Counted from the stretch's first letter, positions 45,989 to 55,294 are shown. The stretch: 64,000 nt of DNA from Sorangium cellulosum (GCF_004135735.1 NZ_CP012670.1:11116501-11180500), one strand, 5' to 3'. Program-made: numbers and translations. Notes: generated from the letters alone by a model not told the origin.

Positions 45989-48073
45989 TCACGACGCGCG
46001 CGGCGCGCCCGACGGGAACTTTGCCGCGGGCTCGTGGATCCGGACCGTCTCGGCGCGGGCGAACTCCTCGGCGTCGTGCACGTCGCCCGACAGGCGCCAG
46101 CCCCGGCATCGCGTGGGCAGGTGGTCGAGGATGTCGACGAACGAGCTCACCCACGCCTCGACGTTGGGCGGCCGCTCGTCGGGCGACAGCGCGAGCGCCT
46201 GCGCGAAGGCGCGGTCGACGTCGGGCGGCGTCCCCGGGAGCAGCGCCGAGACGGGCGGCGGGGGCGTGCGCGAGAGGCTCGACAGGATGGCGGTGATGTC
46301 GTCGCCGGCCGCGACGCGCCGCCCGGTGAGCGCCTGGTAGGCGACGGCCGCGAAGGCGTAGAGATCGCTGCGCGCGTCGACCGGTTTGCCGCTGGCCTGC
46401 TCCGGGGCCATGTAGAGCGGCGTCCCCATGAAGATGCCCGTGGAGGTCAGGCTCACGTCGCCGGAGATCTCCTTGGCGATGCCGAAATCCAGGATCTTGA
46501 CGCGGAAGCCCTCCGGCGCCGGAGACGGGACCAGGAAGATGTTCTCCGGCTTGACGTCGCGGTGCACGAGCCCCGCCGCGTGCGCGGCGGAGAGCGCCGA
46601 GCCGCCCTCGCGCAGCAGCGCCGCCACCTGGGCGGGCGTCCCCGGGCCGTTGTACCGCATGGCGTGCGCCAGGGTGGAGCCGTCCAGCCACTCCATCACG
46701 ATGTAGAGCGAGCCGTCCTCGAGCTCCCCCGAGTCGTACACCTCGACGACCGACGCATGATGGATTCGCGCGACGACGCGCGCCTCTCTCTCGAAGCGCG
46801 CGCGCACATCCTCGTTGTTGAAGTGCTCTGTCCTGATGGTCTTGATCGCGACCTCGCGCCCGAGCCGCTCGTCGTGGGCCTGGAAGACCTTGCCCATGCC
46901 GCCCTCCGCGACGACCCGGGTCAGGCGGTATCGCCCCGCGATGCGGTAAGGGAACGGCCGCGGCCGCTTCAGCGTGGCGCCGTCCTCGGCGCACCGCTGC
47001 GCATTCTGGTCGTAACAACGATGGCAGAGCGGGCAGGTCTGCAGGATGTCGATCCCGCGGCTCACCATGTCGGCGATCGTCGCTTCCCGGCGCTCCACCG
47101 CGCTGGCGAGCTCCTTGCGCATGCGCGAGAGCTCGAGCGCGCTGCCGAGGTGGCGCGCGAACGAGTCGACGAGCCGCCGCGTCGTATCGCTCCACACGAG
47201 GTTCTTGCCGACGACGACCAGGGCGCCGTGGACGTCGCCCGACATGCCGACCACGGGGACCACGACATCGGACGATCGCGCGAGCGACCGCTTCGCGAGC
47301 GCGGCGTGGCGCAGCGCGTCGGTCGACGGCGGCTCGGTGGTGGTGGTGGTGAGGCTGACCAGCGCCTCTTCCTCGGCCTTCCACACGGCGACCTCGCGGG
47401 CCCCGATGGCCTCCGCGACCTGGGTGGCCGCGGCGGACGACCACCGCGCGATGTCGTCGAGCGCCTCCGCCGACGAGATGACGAGCTCCGCGAGCTTCTC
47501 CTGCTCCTCGGCGAGCTGACGCGCGAAGTACTGCACGGCGGCGTACGCGATGGCCGACACCGTGAGGATGTTCATCGCGAAGAAGCTGGCGACGAGGCCC
47601 GGCGGCGCCTCGTGTGCGCGCGCCGCGAGGGCCGGATCGGCGGCGCCGGCGGCGAGGACGAGCAGCGCGTAGGCGATGAACCAGGGGACGGACGCCCGCG
47701 ACCCGTGGAACAGCAGGAGGGTCAGCGGCGCGAGGAGCGCCCACAGCACGACGCCGCTCGACGCCACGAACCCGCCCCGGCTCGCGTGCATGAGGAACGG
47801 CAGCGCGAAGATGAGCAGCGCCTGGCGGAAGCGGAACCCGGCAAACTCCTTCGTCCTGGCGAAGTGAACGAGGCTCAGCGCGGTGCACGCGACGTACCCG
47901 AGCGGGATCGCCGCCGAGCGGAGGTCCCCGCTCGCCCCGTAGGCGACCGCCCAGACGGGACACGCGCACGCCTTGAGCGCGGCTGTGAGCGTGAGGAGCG
48001 TCTTGTGTCGGCGCATCCTCGGATCGTCGCCCGACTTCAGCCCGATCCGCGCGATGGCCTGGAAAAACTTCAT
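45989..48073 (-). CDS. Membrane Ser/Thr protein kinase with GAF-like and zinc-ribbon modules
   Basis: The 694-residue product has an N-terminal membrane domain of about five segments (residues 30-185). A GAF-like region follows at about 195-320 (AEAIGAREVAVWKAEEEALV, SGDVHGALVVVGKNL). A zinc ribbon CPLCHRCYDQNAQRCAEDG is at about 345-363. The kinase domain spans about 377-640 (VAEGGMGKVFQAHD, VAIKTIRTEHF, HRDVKPENIF, ILDFGIAK, GTPLYMAPEQ). The C-terminal 50 residues are unassigned. It probably senses a membrane or soluble cue through the N-terminal modules; the signal is unknown. Confidence 0.85.
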   Translation of the reverse strand: MKFFQAIARIGLKSGDDPRMRRHKTLLTLTAALKACACPVWAVAYGASGDLRSAAIPLGYVACTALSLVHFARTKEFAGFRFRQALLIFALPFLMHASRGGFVASSGVVLWALLAPLTLLLFHGSRASVPWFIAYALLVLAAGAADPALAARAHEAPPGLVASFFAMNILTVSAIAYAAVQYFARQLAEEQEKLAELVISSAEALDDIARWSSAAATQVAEAIGAREVAVWKAEEEALVSLTTTTTEPPSTDALRHAALAKRSLARSSDVVVPVVGMSGDVHGALVVVGKNLVWSDTTRRLVDSFARHLGSALELSRMRKELASAVERREATIADMVSRGIDILQTCPLCHRCYDQNAQRCAEDGATLKRPRPFPYRIAGRYRLTRVVAEGGMGKVFQAHDERLGREVAIKTIRTEHFNNEDVRARFEREARVVARIHHASVVEVYDSGELEDGSLYIVMEWLDGSTLAHAMRYNGPGTPAQVAALLREGGSALSAAHAAGLVHRDVKPENIFLVPSPAPEGFRVKILDFGIAKEISGDVSLTSTGIFMGTPLYMAPEQASGKPVDARSDLYAFAAVAYQALTGRRVAAGDDITAILSSLSRTPPPPVSALLPGTPPDVDRAFAQALALSPDERPPNVEAWVSSFVDILDHLPTRCRGWRLSGDVHDAEEFARAETVRIHEPAAKFPSGAPRAS

Positions 48074-48183
48074 TCTGGTAGATTGTACGACGCTGGCCAG
48101 AGCGCCTCAAGCATCGGGCCGGCGCCCCGCTGGGGAGGGAATGTCTCTCGGCAACGGGTGGTGGCCTCGTTTGGGGTGCTCAC

Positions 48184-49330
48184 CGGAGGGGCTGATCAGC
48201 GTGCTGCGCCAGCTCCGGGCCGGCTTCGCGAGCCGCCCGACCGACTTCCCCGCCTCGGTGGCGCTGTGCGGCCTGCGCGACGTGCGCGAGTACAAGGCCG
48301 CGAGCGGGGGGGATCCGGGCCGGCTCGGCACGGCGAGCCCGTTCAACATCGAGATCGAGTCGCTCCGGATCGGCGATTTCGATCGCGACGAGGTGCGCGA
48401 CCTGTATGGCCAGCACACGGCCGAGACGGGCCAGGTGTTCACCGACGAGGCCATCGAGCGCGCCTCCGCGCTGACGGCCGGCCAGCCGTGGCTGGTCAAC
48501 GCGCTCGCCCGGGAGGTCGTGGAGAAGCTCGCCGTCCCGCCGGACGAGCCGATCACCGCGGCTCACGTCGATGAGGCGAAGGAGCGGCTCATCCTCGCGC
48601 GCGCGACGCACCTCGACTCGCTGGCACACCGGCTCTCGGAGCCGCGCGTGCGGCGGGTGCTGGAGCCCGTCCTGGCCGGTACGTACGAGGGCGGCGGGCC
48701 ACCTATGATGACGACCTGTCGTACGCGCGCGACCTGGGGCTCTTGGCGCCGGACAACCCGCTCCGGATCGCCAACCCGATTTACCGCGAGGTGATCGTGC
48801 GCGTGCTGGCCTCTCCGGCCGAGGCGAGGGTGCCTGCCCCGCCGGCGCGGGCGTTCATGCTGCCCGACGGGCGGCTGGATCTGCTGCGGATCCTGCGCGA
48901 CTTCGCCGAGTTCTGGCGAGAGCACGGCGAGGTGCTCGCGGCGGGCATGCCGTACCACGAGGTGGCGCCGCAGCTCGTGCTGATGGCGTATCTGCAGCGC
49001 GTGGTGAACGGCGGCGGCCACGTGGACCGGGAGTACGCGGTGGGGCGCGGGCGCATCGATCTGCTGGTGCGCTGGCCCCATGCGGCTGCGGACGGGACGC
49101 GCGCGGTGCAGCGCGAGGCGCTCGAGCTCAAGGTGTGGAGGGACGGCGGCAAGGACCCGCTGCCGAAGGGGCTGGCGCAGCTCGACAGGTACCTGGAGCG
49201 GCTGGATCTGCCGACGGGGGTGCTGGTGATCTTCGATCGGCGCAAGGAGGCGGGCGATCCGGAGGAGCGCACGCGCTTCGAGGCGGCGGTGACGCCCGCG
49301 GGGCGTGACGTGACGGTGCTGCGGCTGTAG
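48184..49330 (+). pseudogene. AAA-type ATPase (DEXK-tailed family), 5'-truncated and frameshifted
   Basis: The first segment, from about 48184, begins at EGLISVLRQLRAGFASRP, which in intact relatives follows the Walker B motif, so the P-loop half is missing. The frame then breaks near 48700: upstream reads LAGTYEGGGP, and the continuation TYDDDLSYARDLGLLAPDNP is in the +2-related frame, consistent with loss of one C in GGGCC(C)ACC. The rest (ALELKVWRDGGKDPLPKGLAQ, LDRYLERLDLPTGVLVIFDR) is the intact C-terminal PD-(D/E)XK-like domain. No functional ATPase can be made. Confidence 0.75.
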
Positions 49331-49368
49331 CGCGCGGCGAGGGCGGCGGGTCCACCCACCGTCCAGGC

Positions 49369-49479
49369 GAGGGCAAACAGGAGCGCTGGTTGACGCCCGA
49401 AGAGGCCGAGCGCGCCGCCCGCGAGGCTGCCGAGCAGCGCATCCGGGAGCTCGAGGCGCTGCTCGACCGCGCCAGGTAG
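49369..49479 (+). pseudogene. Possible Uma2-like protein C-terminal remnant
   Basis: Immediately after the broken ATPase, the frame ending at TAG 49477 reads QERWLTPEEAERAAREAAEQ and then a coiled-coil-like RIRELEALLDRAR. This is the kind of charged tail seen at the end of many Uma2 proteins in related genomes. Nothing of the catalytic domain is left. The identification is weak because the segment is short and low in complexity. Confidence 0.35.
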
Positions 49480-49780
49480 CCCTGCTCTCCCTGCTCTCGC
49501 GCGGCGCGCCGGCGCTCTTCGCCGGTACAGGCGATTCGATCTCGAACACGTCATTGTCGTCAGGGTGAAAGTATGGAGCTGGTCTGGAATTTCCTCCCGG
49601 AGACCCGTGTCCCTCGGGCCCGCTTCGTGAGACTGTAAACGGCGAGCCTGGGAATGGCGGCCGATGTGCGGTCGCTTCCGCACGACCCCGCGGGCCGCGC
49701 GTGCTAGGCGTGGTCCTGGCGATGATCTACGATCACGCCGCGGGAATTCAGGCGGGATTTTCACCTCGGAGCATAAGAGC
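49480..49780. other. Xylanase upstream region
   Basis: These 301 bases precede the xylanase gene and include an AT-richer patch (GAAAGTATGGAGCTGGTCTG near 49567). I searched for the TGTGA-N4-TCACA operator found further downstream and did not see it, so this xylanase gene does not appear to belong to that regulon. CGGAGCATAAGAGC lies before the start codon. Confidence 0.4.
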
Positions 49781-51136
49781 ATGAGATCAGCACCTCTTAC
49801 CCTTCTACTCTCGGCATTCCTCTGTGCTATCGGCTGCTCGGACGGTGGCGACGGGGGAGGGGAGACCGGCGGCGGCGACGTGGACGCGACGAGCGGCACG
49901 GGCGGCGCGCCGGGCGTCACGACCGGCACGACGGGCGCCACGACCGGCACGGGCGGCGCGCCGGGCGTCACGACCGGCACGACGGGCGCCACGACCGGCA
50001 CGGGCGGCGCGCCGGGCGTCACGACCGGCACGACCGGCACGGGCGGCGCGGACGGCACGGGCGGCGGCACGGGCGGCAGCGACGGCAACACGGGCGGCGG
50101 CGGCTCGACCGAGGGTCCTGCCGAAAGGACTCCTGCCGCGAGCGCCAGCACGCTGAGGGAGGCCGGCGAGAAGGCGAACCCCCCGCTCCTGATCGGCGCG
50201 GCCATCTCGGCCTCGGGTCTCAATGATGGGAACTACTCGAGGGTCGCTGCTGCCGAGCACAACTACGTGACGGCAGAGAACGAGATGAAGTGGGATGCGC
50301 TGGAGCCCAATCCGGGGCAGTTCAGCTGGGGCTCCGCGGACAGGATCGTGAGCTGGGCTCAGCAGAACAACATGAAGGTCAAGGGCCACACCCTGGTCTG
50401 GCACAGCCAGTTGCCCGGATGGATGAACAACCTGCGAGGCGCGCAGCAGGTAGAGCAGGCCATGCGCAGGCACATCGAGAACGTGATGGGGCACTTCAAG
50501 GGCAAGGTCGAGCACTGGGACGTGGTCAACGAAGCGGTCCTGACCGACAGCGACACCGGCGTCGGCAATCCCCGCATGAGGCCCACGGTGTTCTACAACG
50601 AGCTGGGGGAGGAGTACCTCGATCTCGCCTTCAAGATCGCGAGAGAGCAAGACCCGAGCGTCAAGCTCTATTACAACGATTACAGCATCGACGCGCGCAA
50701 CGACAAGGCCGACTTCGTCTACGAGATGATCAAGGGGATGGTCGAGCGAGGGGTCCCCATCGACGGCGTCGGGTTTCAGATGCACATCGGGCCGCCCAAC
50801 AACGAGGCCGGCGGGGCGGACGTGGCGTACAACCTGAAGCGCTTCGCCGATCTGGGCCTGGAGGTGTTGATCTCCGAGATGGACATCAACCGCTGCGGCA
50901 ATCAGGTCACCGCAGAGGAGCAGCTCACGTACTATCACGACATCGTCGAGGCCTGCTTCTTGATGCCCAAGTGCGTCGCCGTCACCTTCTGGGGGATCAA
51001 CGACGGCAGGTCGTGGCTCAATAGCTGGCAGACGGCGATGTGCAACGGGGGGAACTCTCAGTCTCTGCTCTTCAACGACCAGTATCAGAAGAAGGAGACC
51101 TACAACAGGGTGATGGACGCCCTCCTGGGCCGCTAG
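49781..51136 (+). CDS. Endo-1,4-beta-xylanase, GH10 (lipoprotein)
   Basis: The 451-residue product has a lipobox (FLCAIGCSDGG, Cys near residue 17) and a Thr/Gly linker of repeated GGAPGVTTGTTGATTGT units (about 30-110). A complete GH10 barrel follows. The acid/base Glu251 is in WDVVNEAV and the nucleophile Glu366 is in VLISEMDINRC. Substrate-site motifs are NYVTAENEMKWDALEPNPGQ, KGHTLVWHSQLPGW and AVTFWGINDGRSWL. It cleaves internal xylan linkages at the cell surface. A 7-bp hairpin follows the stop. It lies amid degraded genes but is itself intact. Confidence 0.93.
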   Translation: MRSAPLTLLLSAFLCAIGCSDGGDGGGETGGGDVDATSGTGGAPGVTTGTTGATTGTGGAPGVTTGTTGATTGTGGAPGVTTGTTGTGGADGTGGGTGGSDGNTGGGGSTEGPAERTPAASASTLREAGEKANPPLLIGAAISASGLNDGNYSRVAAAEHNYVTAENEMKWDALEPNPGQFSWGSADRIVSWAQQNNMKVKGHTLVWHSQLPGWMNNLRGAQQVEQAMRRHIENVMGHFKGKVEHWDVVNEAVLTDSDTGVGNPRMRPTVFYNELGEEYLDLAFKIAREQDPSVKLYYNDYSIDARNDKADFVYEMIKGMVERGVPIDGVGFQMHIGPPNNEAGGADVAYNLKRFADLGLEVLISEMDINRCGNQVTAEEQLTYYHDIVEACFLMPKCVAVTFWGINDGRSWLNSWQTAMCNGGNSQSLLFNDQYQKKETYNRVMDALLGR

Positions 51137-51142
51137 GCTCCG

Positions 51143-51159
51143 GGGCGCCTTCGGCGCCC
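51143..51159 (+). terminator. Stem-loop after the xylanase gene
   Basis: A 7-bp perfect stem GGGCGCC/GGCGCCC with a 3-nt TTC loop begins 7 nt after the xylanase stop. No T-run follows. Confidence 0.5.
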
Positions 51160-51284
51160 TCCCGACGCGACACGAGGACCCCGCGCGACCCGCCCCTCCC
51201 GGGAGAGCGACGCCGCAGCGACAAGCGCTCCGCGCATCGAAGGGCCGCCTTCACGCCACGGCGAGCCTGCGGGGGCCGTCGCGG

Positions 51285-51683
51285 CTACCGCCGCTTCGGC
51301 GGGATGGGGTACAGCGCGGCCAGATCGTCGTTCCGCCGGAACCCGAGCGCCTCCCGGTGCACGCGCAGCTCCCAGAGCGCGTGCGCCGCCGCCTCTCGCT
51401 GCCGGTTGAAGGCCGCGACCCTCGCCGCCCGCTCCGTCGGGTCCTCGCCGCTCGTCCTTTCGAGCTCATCGAGCGCCTTGCCCTGCAGCTCGAGCTCCAG
51501 CAGCGCGACGTTGATCTTGTCCTCGGATCTCCCGAGCGCCGAGGCCATCTCCCTGAGGAGCTCGCCGGCCAGATCCGAGGGGCCGGAGGCGGGCAGGCGC
51601 TGCCGGAGGCGGTCGAGGTAAGGACTCTTGTGCTGCTGGTCCTTGAGCTGGTCGACGAGCTTCTTCCACGTGGGCTCGGCCAT
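51285..51683 (-). CDS. Small helical hypothetical protein
   Basis: The 132-residue product begins MAEPTWKKLVDQLKDQQHKS and is predicted all-helical, with a central ALLELELQGKALDELERTSG and a tail HREALGFRRNDDLAALYPIP. It has no signal peptide or metal motif. I do not recognise the family; it may be a small DNA- or protein-binding regulator. The start is placed at 51683 where the conserved-looking sequence begins; the ribosome-binding site is weak. Confidence 0.6.
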   Translation of the reverse strand: MAEPTWKKLVDQLKDQQHKSPYLDRLRQRLPASGPSDLAGELLREMASALGRSEDKINVALLELELQGKALDELERTSGEDPTERAARVAAFNRQREAAAHALWELRVHREALGFRRNDDLAALYPIPPKRR

Positions 51684-51823
51684 ATCGCCCAGCGTAGCAG
51701 CGCCGCGACGACGCACAGCCCTCGCGGGAGCGCGGCGGGCGGGCGGGCCCGACTTCCCGCAGGAGATCCCCTGACGAGGCGTCCCCTCGGGTCCTTGCGC
51801 ATGCGATATCCTCGGCGCGCGCC

Positions 51824-52227
51824 ATGCCCGAGGGCGAGCTCGTCTTCGCATCCATGCCCGCCGCGGTCGTCGCCTTCGCCGCCTCGCGCGGCGTCCCGCG
51901 CGACGAGCTCCTCCGCGCCGCGGGCGTCCCGCCCGAGGTGCTCGCCGCGCCCGACGAGCTCGTGCCGTACGCGTCGCTCCTCGCGCTCTGGGAGCTCATG
52001 ATGCGGCGCTTGCCGGGCGAGCCGCTCGGGCTCGAGTACGCGCGCTGGATGCCGGTGTCGGTGGTCGGCGTCGTCGGGCACGCCATCCGCCACAGCGAGA
52101 CGCTGCGGCGCGGGATCGCCGTCTACGCCCGGTTCTGCCGGCTCATGGATCCGCACCTCCGCATCCTCGCCGAGGAGCGCGGCGAGGTCGTCCACCTCGT
52201 GCTCGAGCACGAGCCGCGCGTCGTCGC
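51824..52227 (+). pseudogene. AraC-family regulator, N-terminal half only (deletion scar)
   Basis: The first about 134 codons match the ligand-binding (arabinose_bd-type) domain of AraC regulators: FASMPAAVVAFAASRGVPRD, LRAAGVPPEVLAAPDELVPY, EPLGLEYARWMPVSVVGVVG and ILAEERGEVVHLVLEHEPR. After VVA (52228) the frame enters nonsense and the downstream sequence is a P450 in another frame. The DNA-binding HTH half is therefore lost. This is consistent with a single deletion joining two genes out of frame. Confidence 0.75.
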
Positions 52228-52803
52228 GAGACCACGGCGCTCGCGCTCGCGTGGGCGCTGGATCATGTCCACCGTCACCCCGCGGTCCTCGGCCGGCTGC
52301 GCGACGAGATCGACGCGCTCGGCCCGGAGCCCGACCCCGAGCGCCTCGCCGCGCTTCCCTACCTGGAGGCGGTGTGCAAGGAGGCGCTGCGCCTGGTTCC
52401 CGTCGTCACCGAGGTCCCGCGCCTCGTGGCGCGGCCGTTCCGCCTGGGCGAGCACGAGCTCCAGCCGGGGACGGGGGTGGCGCCGTGCATCCTGCTCGTG
52501 CACCACCGCCCCGACCTCTACCCGGAGCCGTCCCGGTTCAGGCCCGAGCGCTTCCTGGAGCGCAAATTCTCGCCGTTCGAGTACCTGCCGTTCGGCGGGG
52601 GACACCGCCGGTGCATCGGCGCGGCCTTCGCGCTGTTCGAGATGAAGATCGTGCTCGGCGTGGCGCTGTCGGCGTGGCAGTTCCGGCTGCTCGACGAGCG
52701 CCCGCCGCGGCCCGTGCGGCGCAACGTCACCCTGGGGCCCTCGGGCGGCGTGCCGGTCGCCCTGCGCGCCGCGCGCCGCGGGGCCGCGCGCGCGGCGGCG
52801 TGA
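52228..52803 (+). pseudogene. Cytochrome P450, C-terminal half only (deletion scar)
   Basis: The frame starting at GAG 52228 reads ETTALALAWALDHVHRHPAV, which is the second half of a P450 I-helix motif (A-G-x-E-T-T). It continues with EALR, a PERFLERKFSPFEYLPFGGG haem loop and RRCIGAAFALFEMKIVLGV to the stop at 52803. It clearly resembles the intact P450 at 42541. The 5' half (about 250 codons) is missing and no start with a ribosome-binding site exists at the junction. A short in-frame ATG at 52372 would make a non-functional fragment. Confidence 0.8.
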
Positions 52804-52896
52804 GGGGATGGGCGCAGGCCACGGGCGACTGAACGGCCCTGGCACATCGCCCGGTGGTCCCGGTCGGAGGGAGGCCGCCAGGACGGTCGATTCGAA

Positions 52897-52923
52897 TTGA
52901 CATCCGCAATGTGAGCGTTCACA
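52897..52923 (+). promoter_or_regulatory. LacI-type operator/promoter module A
   Basis: TTGACA at 52897 is followed 13 nt later (start to start) by TGTGAGCGTTCACA at 52910-52923. The leader then has GCCCTGGA at 52953 and TCATGCGC at 52968. The layout is the same as modules at 56501 and 63115. It lies in the 611-base gap upstream of the GH43 gene, about 490 bases before its start codon. Confidence 0.8.
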
Positions 52924-52969
52924 TTGATCTCCGAGGGGCAGCCTCTCGCTTCGCCCTGGAACGGTCGTC

Positions 52970-53029
52970 ATGCGCATAGACGAGCAACGCGAGCATACCG
53001 AACGGTACGCCGGTACTCGCCCTGAGTGA
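52970..53029 (+). other. Short ORF in the leader of module A (possible gene-start remnant)
   Basis: An ATG placed 60 nt after the operator start, the same distance as the ribulokinase ATG from its operator (59 nt), opens a 19-codon ORF beginning MRIDEQREHTERYAG. The shared context TCATGCGC suggests it derives from the start of a former operator-controlled gene whose body is gone; a leader peptide is the alternative. Confidence 0.35.
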
Positions 53030-53414
53030 CGAGAGATTCGCCCCTCAATAATTCCTTGGGTGTCCCGCACCCGTATCTCAACGTACCGCGTCCGCCTCGC
53101 GAGGTGAAGCGCCGCGCTGGACACGTCCAGCGGCGCGGCCTCGGGCCATGAGCGGGAATGGAACCACGACCCGGACAAGACGAAGTGGTCCTTGGATCCT
53201 GGGTTGAGGCTGCGAACCGCGACCGTGACGACGGATCCCTGCGCCGCTCGAAGCACGCTCACCCGCCGCATCGTGGGACCGTCGTCGACCGCGACCATCG
53301 AGCTCGACCACAGCGCGATGAGAGACGGCGGCGCGGAGGCTGGTCGTAAATAGCGGCGGGCTCGAGCCGTCCGAGCGCAGCGCCGGCGAGTTTTTCTCTG
53401 GTCAAGGAGAACCG
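53030..53414. other. Gene-free leader of the GH43 gene
   Basis: These 385 bases hold no recognised gene on the plus strand. On the minus strand, 53298 down to about 53040 can be read as a protein of natural-looking composition (VLRAAQGSVVTVAVRSLNPG, FVLSGSWFHSRSWPEAAPLD), but it lacks a family match and runs on as antisense to the P450 fragment. It could be a remnant. The GH43 ribosome-binding site AAGGAGAACCG ends the region. Confidence 0.35.
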
Positions 53415-55064
53415 ATGCTTAAGAGACGAGTGTTCGAACCATCGCTCCTGCTTGCGGCCGCCCTCTCCGCGCTGAGCTGCAGCGACCCCGACCCGAAGGC
53501 CCCGGCTTCCTCGATGGGGGAGGGGGGCATGGGCGGCGCCTCCGGAACGGCGACAGGCGGCGCCGGCGGCGCCACGACGAGCGGCGCCGGCGGCGCCACG
53601 ACGGTCGGCGCCGGCGACGCCACGACGGTCGGCGCCGGCGACGCCACGACGGTCGGCGCCGGCGGCGCCACGACGAGCGGGACCGCTGCGACCAGCGGCG
53701 CCGGGGGAGCGCCTCCCGGGGAGGCGAATGGCTACGCGAGGAACCCGATCGTCAGCCACATCTTCACGGCGGATCCCTCCGCGCATGTCTTCGACGGGAG
53801 AGTCTATGTCTACGCATCGCACGACACGGACGACCAGATGGGCTACGACATGCGGGACTATCATGTCTTCTCGTCGGATGACCTCGTCAACTGGCAGGAC
53901 CACGGGGTCGCGCTGGACGCCGCCGACGTCTCCTGGGCGGATAGGCTGTACGCGCCGGACTGCGCCTACAGCAAGGCTACCGGGAAGTATTACCTGTACT
54001 TCCCGAACTCCGGCAGCGCCATCGGCGTCGCCGTGTCCGACAGCCCGGCGGGGCCCTTCGTGGACGCTCTCGGAAAACCATTGGTCGACAAGAGCACGCC
54101 AGGCGTCGGGGACGTGGACTGGATCTTCGATCCCTCGGTCTTCGTGGACGACGACGGTCAGGCCTATCTGTATTTCGGCGGCGGCCCGCCCGACACCGGG
54201 GACAATACCCGTGTCATTCGGCTCAACGAAGACATGATCAGCCTGAAGGACGCCTCCGCGACGACCATCGTCGCCCCCGACTTCTTCGAGGCGTCGTTCA
54301 TGCACAAGCGCGACGGGAAGTACTACTTCTCGTACTCCACGACCTTCGCCGATCACGCCGCCGAGATCGATTACCTGGTGAGCGACAACCCGATGACGGG
54401 CTTCCGGCACGCCGGGACGATCCTGCCGAACCCCGCCGGGAACAACGGCAACAACAACCACCACTCCGTCGTCGAGTACGCCGGGAGCTGGTACATCTTC
54501 TACCACACCCGCGTCCTCTCCAACCGCGATGGGTTCTCCGACTACCAGCGCAGCATCACGCTGGACTACCTGACGTACGATCCGCAGGGGAACATCGTGA
54601 AGGTCCCGGCGGCCGGGGGGAGGGTCGCTCAGCTGAAGAGCGTGAACGCCTTCTCGCGCATGGAAGCGGAGACCATGGCCGATCAGCGCGGGATCGAGGT
54701 GGAGTTCGCGCAGGACGCCGGGGCCAGGGCGGGGGTCAACGTGACGGACATCCACGACCAGGACTGGATCGGGATCTCCCAGGTGGACTTCGGCGCCGGC
54801 GCGACGAGCTTCCATGCGCGCGTCGCCTCCGGCTCCCCCACGGGGGGCGCCATCGCGGTGTACGTGGACGGCTGCGACGCCTTCACCGACACGCCGGGCG
54901 TGCTCGTCGGGACGTGCCCGGTCAGCGCCACGGGAGGATGGCAGGCCTGGACGGACATCGAATGCTCCATCACGCCGACCGCTGGCGTGCACGACCTTTG
55001 CCTGCGGTTCACGGGAGATCAGCCCGAGCGGCTGTTCAACTTGGACCACTTTCATTTCGAGTGA
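53415..55064 (+). CDS. GH43 glycosidase with CBM6 (arabinanase/xylosidase type)
   Basis: The 549-residue product has a lipoprotein-like signal (ALSALSCSDPD) and a Gly/Ala/Thr linker with repeated GAG(D/G)ATTVGAG units (about 33-95). A five-blade GH43 domain at about 108-410 has FTADPSAHVFDGRVYVYASHD (general base Asp region), DVDWIFDPSVFVDDDGQAYL, and DFFEASFMHKRDGKYYFSYS (acid Glu). A C-terminal CBM6 follows at about 415-549 (FSRMEAETMADQRGIEVEF, HDLCLRFTGD). It should release arabinose or xylose from hemicellulose side chains outside the cell. LacI-type module A lies upstream. Confidence 0.9.
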   Translation: MLKRRVFEPSLLLAAALSALSCSDPDPKAPASSMGEGGMGGASGTATGGAGGATTSGAGGATTVGAGDATTVGAGDATTVGAGGATTSGTAATSGAGGAPPGEANGYARNPIVSHIFTADPSAHVFDGRVYVYASHDTDDQMGYDMRDYHVFSSDDLVNWQDHGVALDAADVSWADRLYAPDCAYSKATGKYYLYFPNSGSAIGVAVSDSPAGPFVDALGKPLVDKSTPGVGDVDWIFDPSVFVDDDGQAYLYFGGGPPDTGDNTRVIRLNEDMISLKDASATTIVAPDFFEASFMHKRDGKYYFSYSTTFADHAAEIDYLVSDNPMTGFRHAGTILPNPAGNNGNNNHHSVVEYAGSWYIFYHTRVLSNRDGFSDYQRSITLDYLTYDPQGNIVKVPAAGGRVAQLKSVNAFSRMEAETMADQRGIEVEFAQDAGARAGVNVTDIHDQDWIGISQVDFGAGATSFHARVASGSPTGGAIAVYVDGCDAFTDTPGVLVGTCPVSATGGWQAWTDIECSITPTAGVHDLCLRFTGDQPERLFNLDHFHFE

Positions 55065-55294
55065 GCGAAGGCGGCGTGCCACGTCGAGGCCGGTAAACCC
55101 GAGCTTCGTGCGGCGCACGGCTCCACGGCGCCGGCGGGCCCGGTCGGTCGAGCTTGGCCCAGGGCGATCTCGACGCTCCCATTTTCTCGGGTGGGGCTCC
55201 CCCTGCGCCCCGCGGCTCGCCGGCGGCGGCTCGCTCACATCGGGCGTTTACAGGCGCGCCACGGGCGGCTAGCTTCGCTGGCAGCGAGGCGCCT

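Noticed and set aside
44700..48110. 1136-codon minus-strand frame covering both kinases
   Set aside because: Only its last 367 codons (from 45803) encode a protein-like kinase. The upstream part is an out-of-frame shadow of the second kinase and the inverted repeat.
52123..53298. 391-codon minus-strand frame across the P450 fragment
   Set aside because: Most of it is antisense to the P450 and AraC remnants. Only the first 85 codons look protein-like, and no family is recognisable, so it is mentioned as a possible remnant, not a gene.
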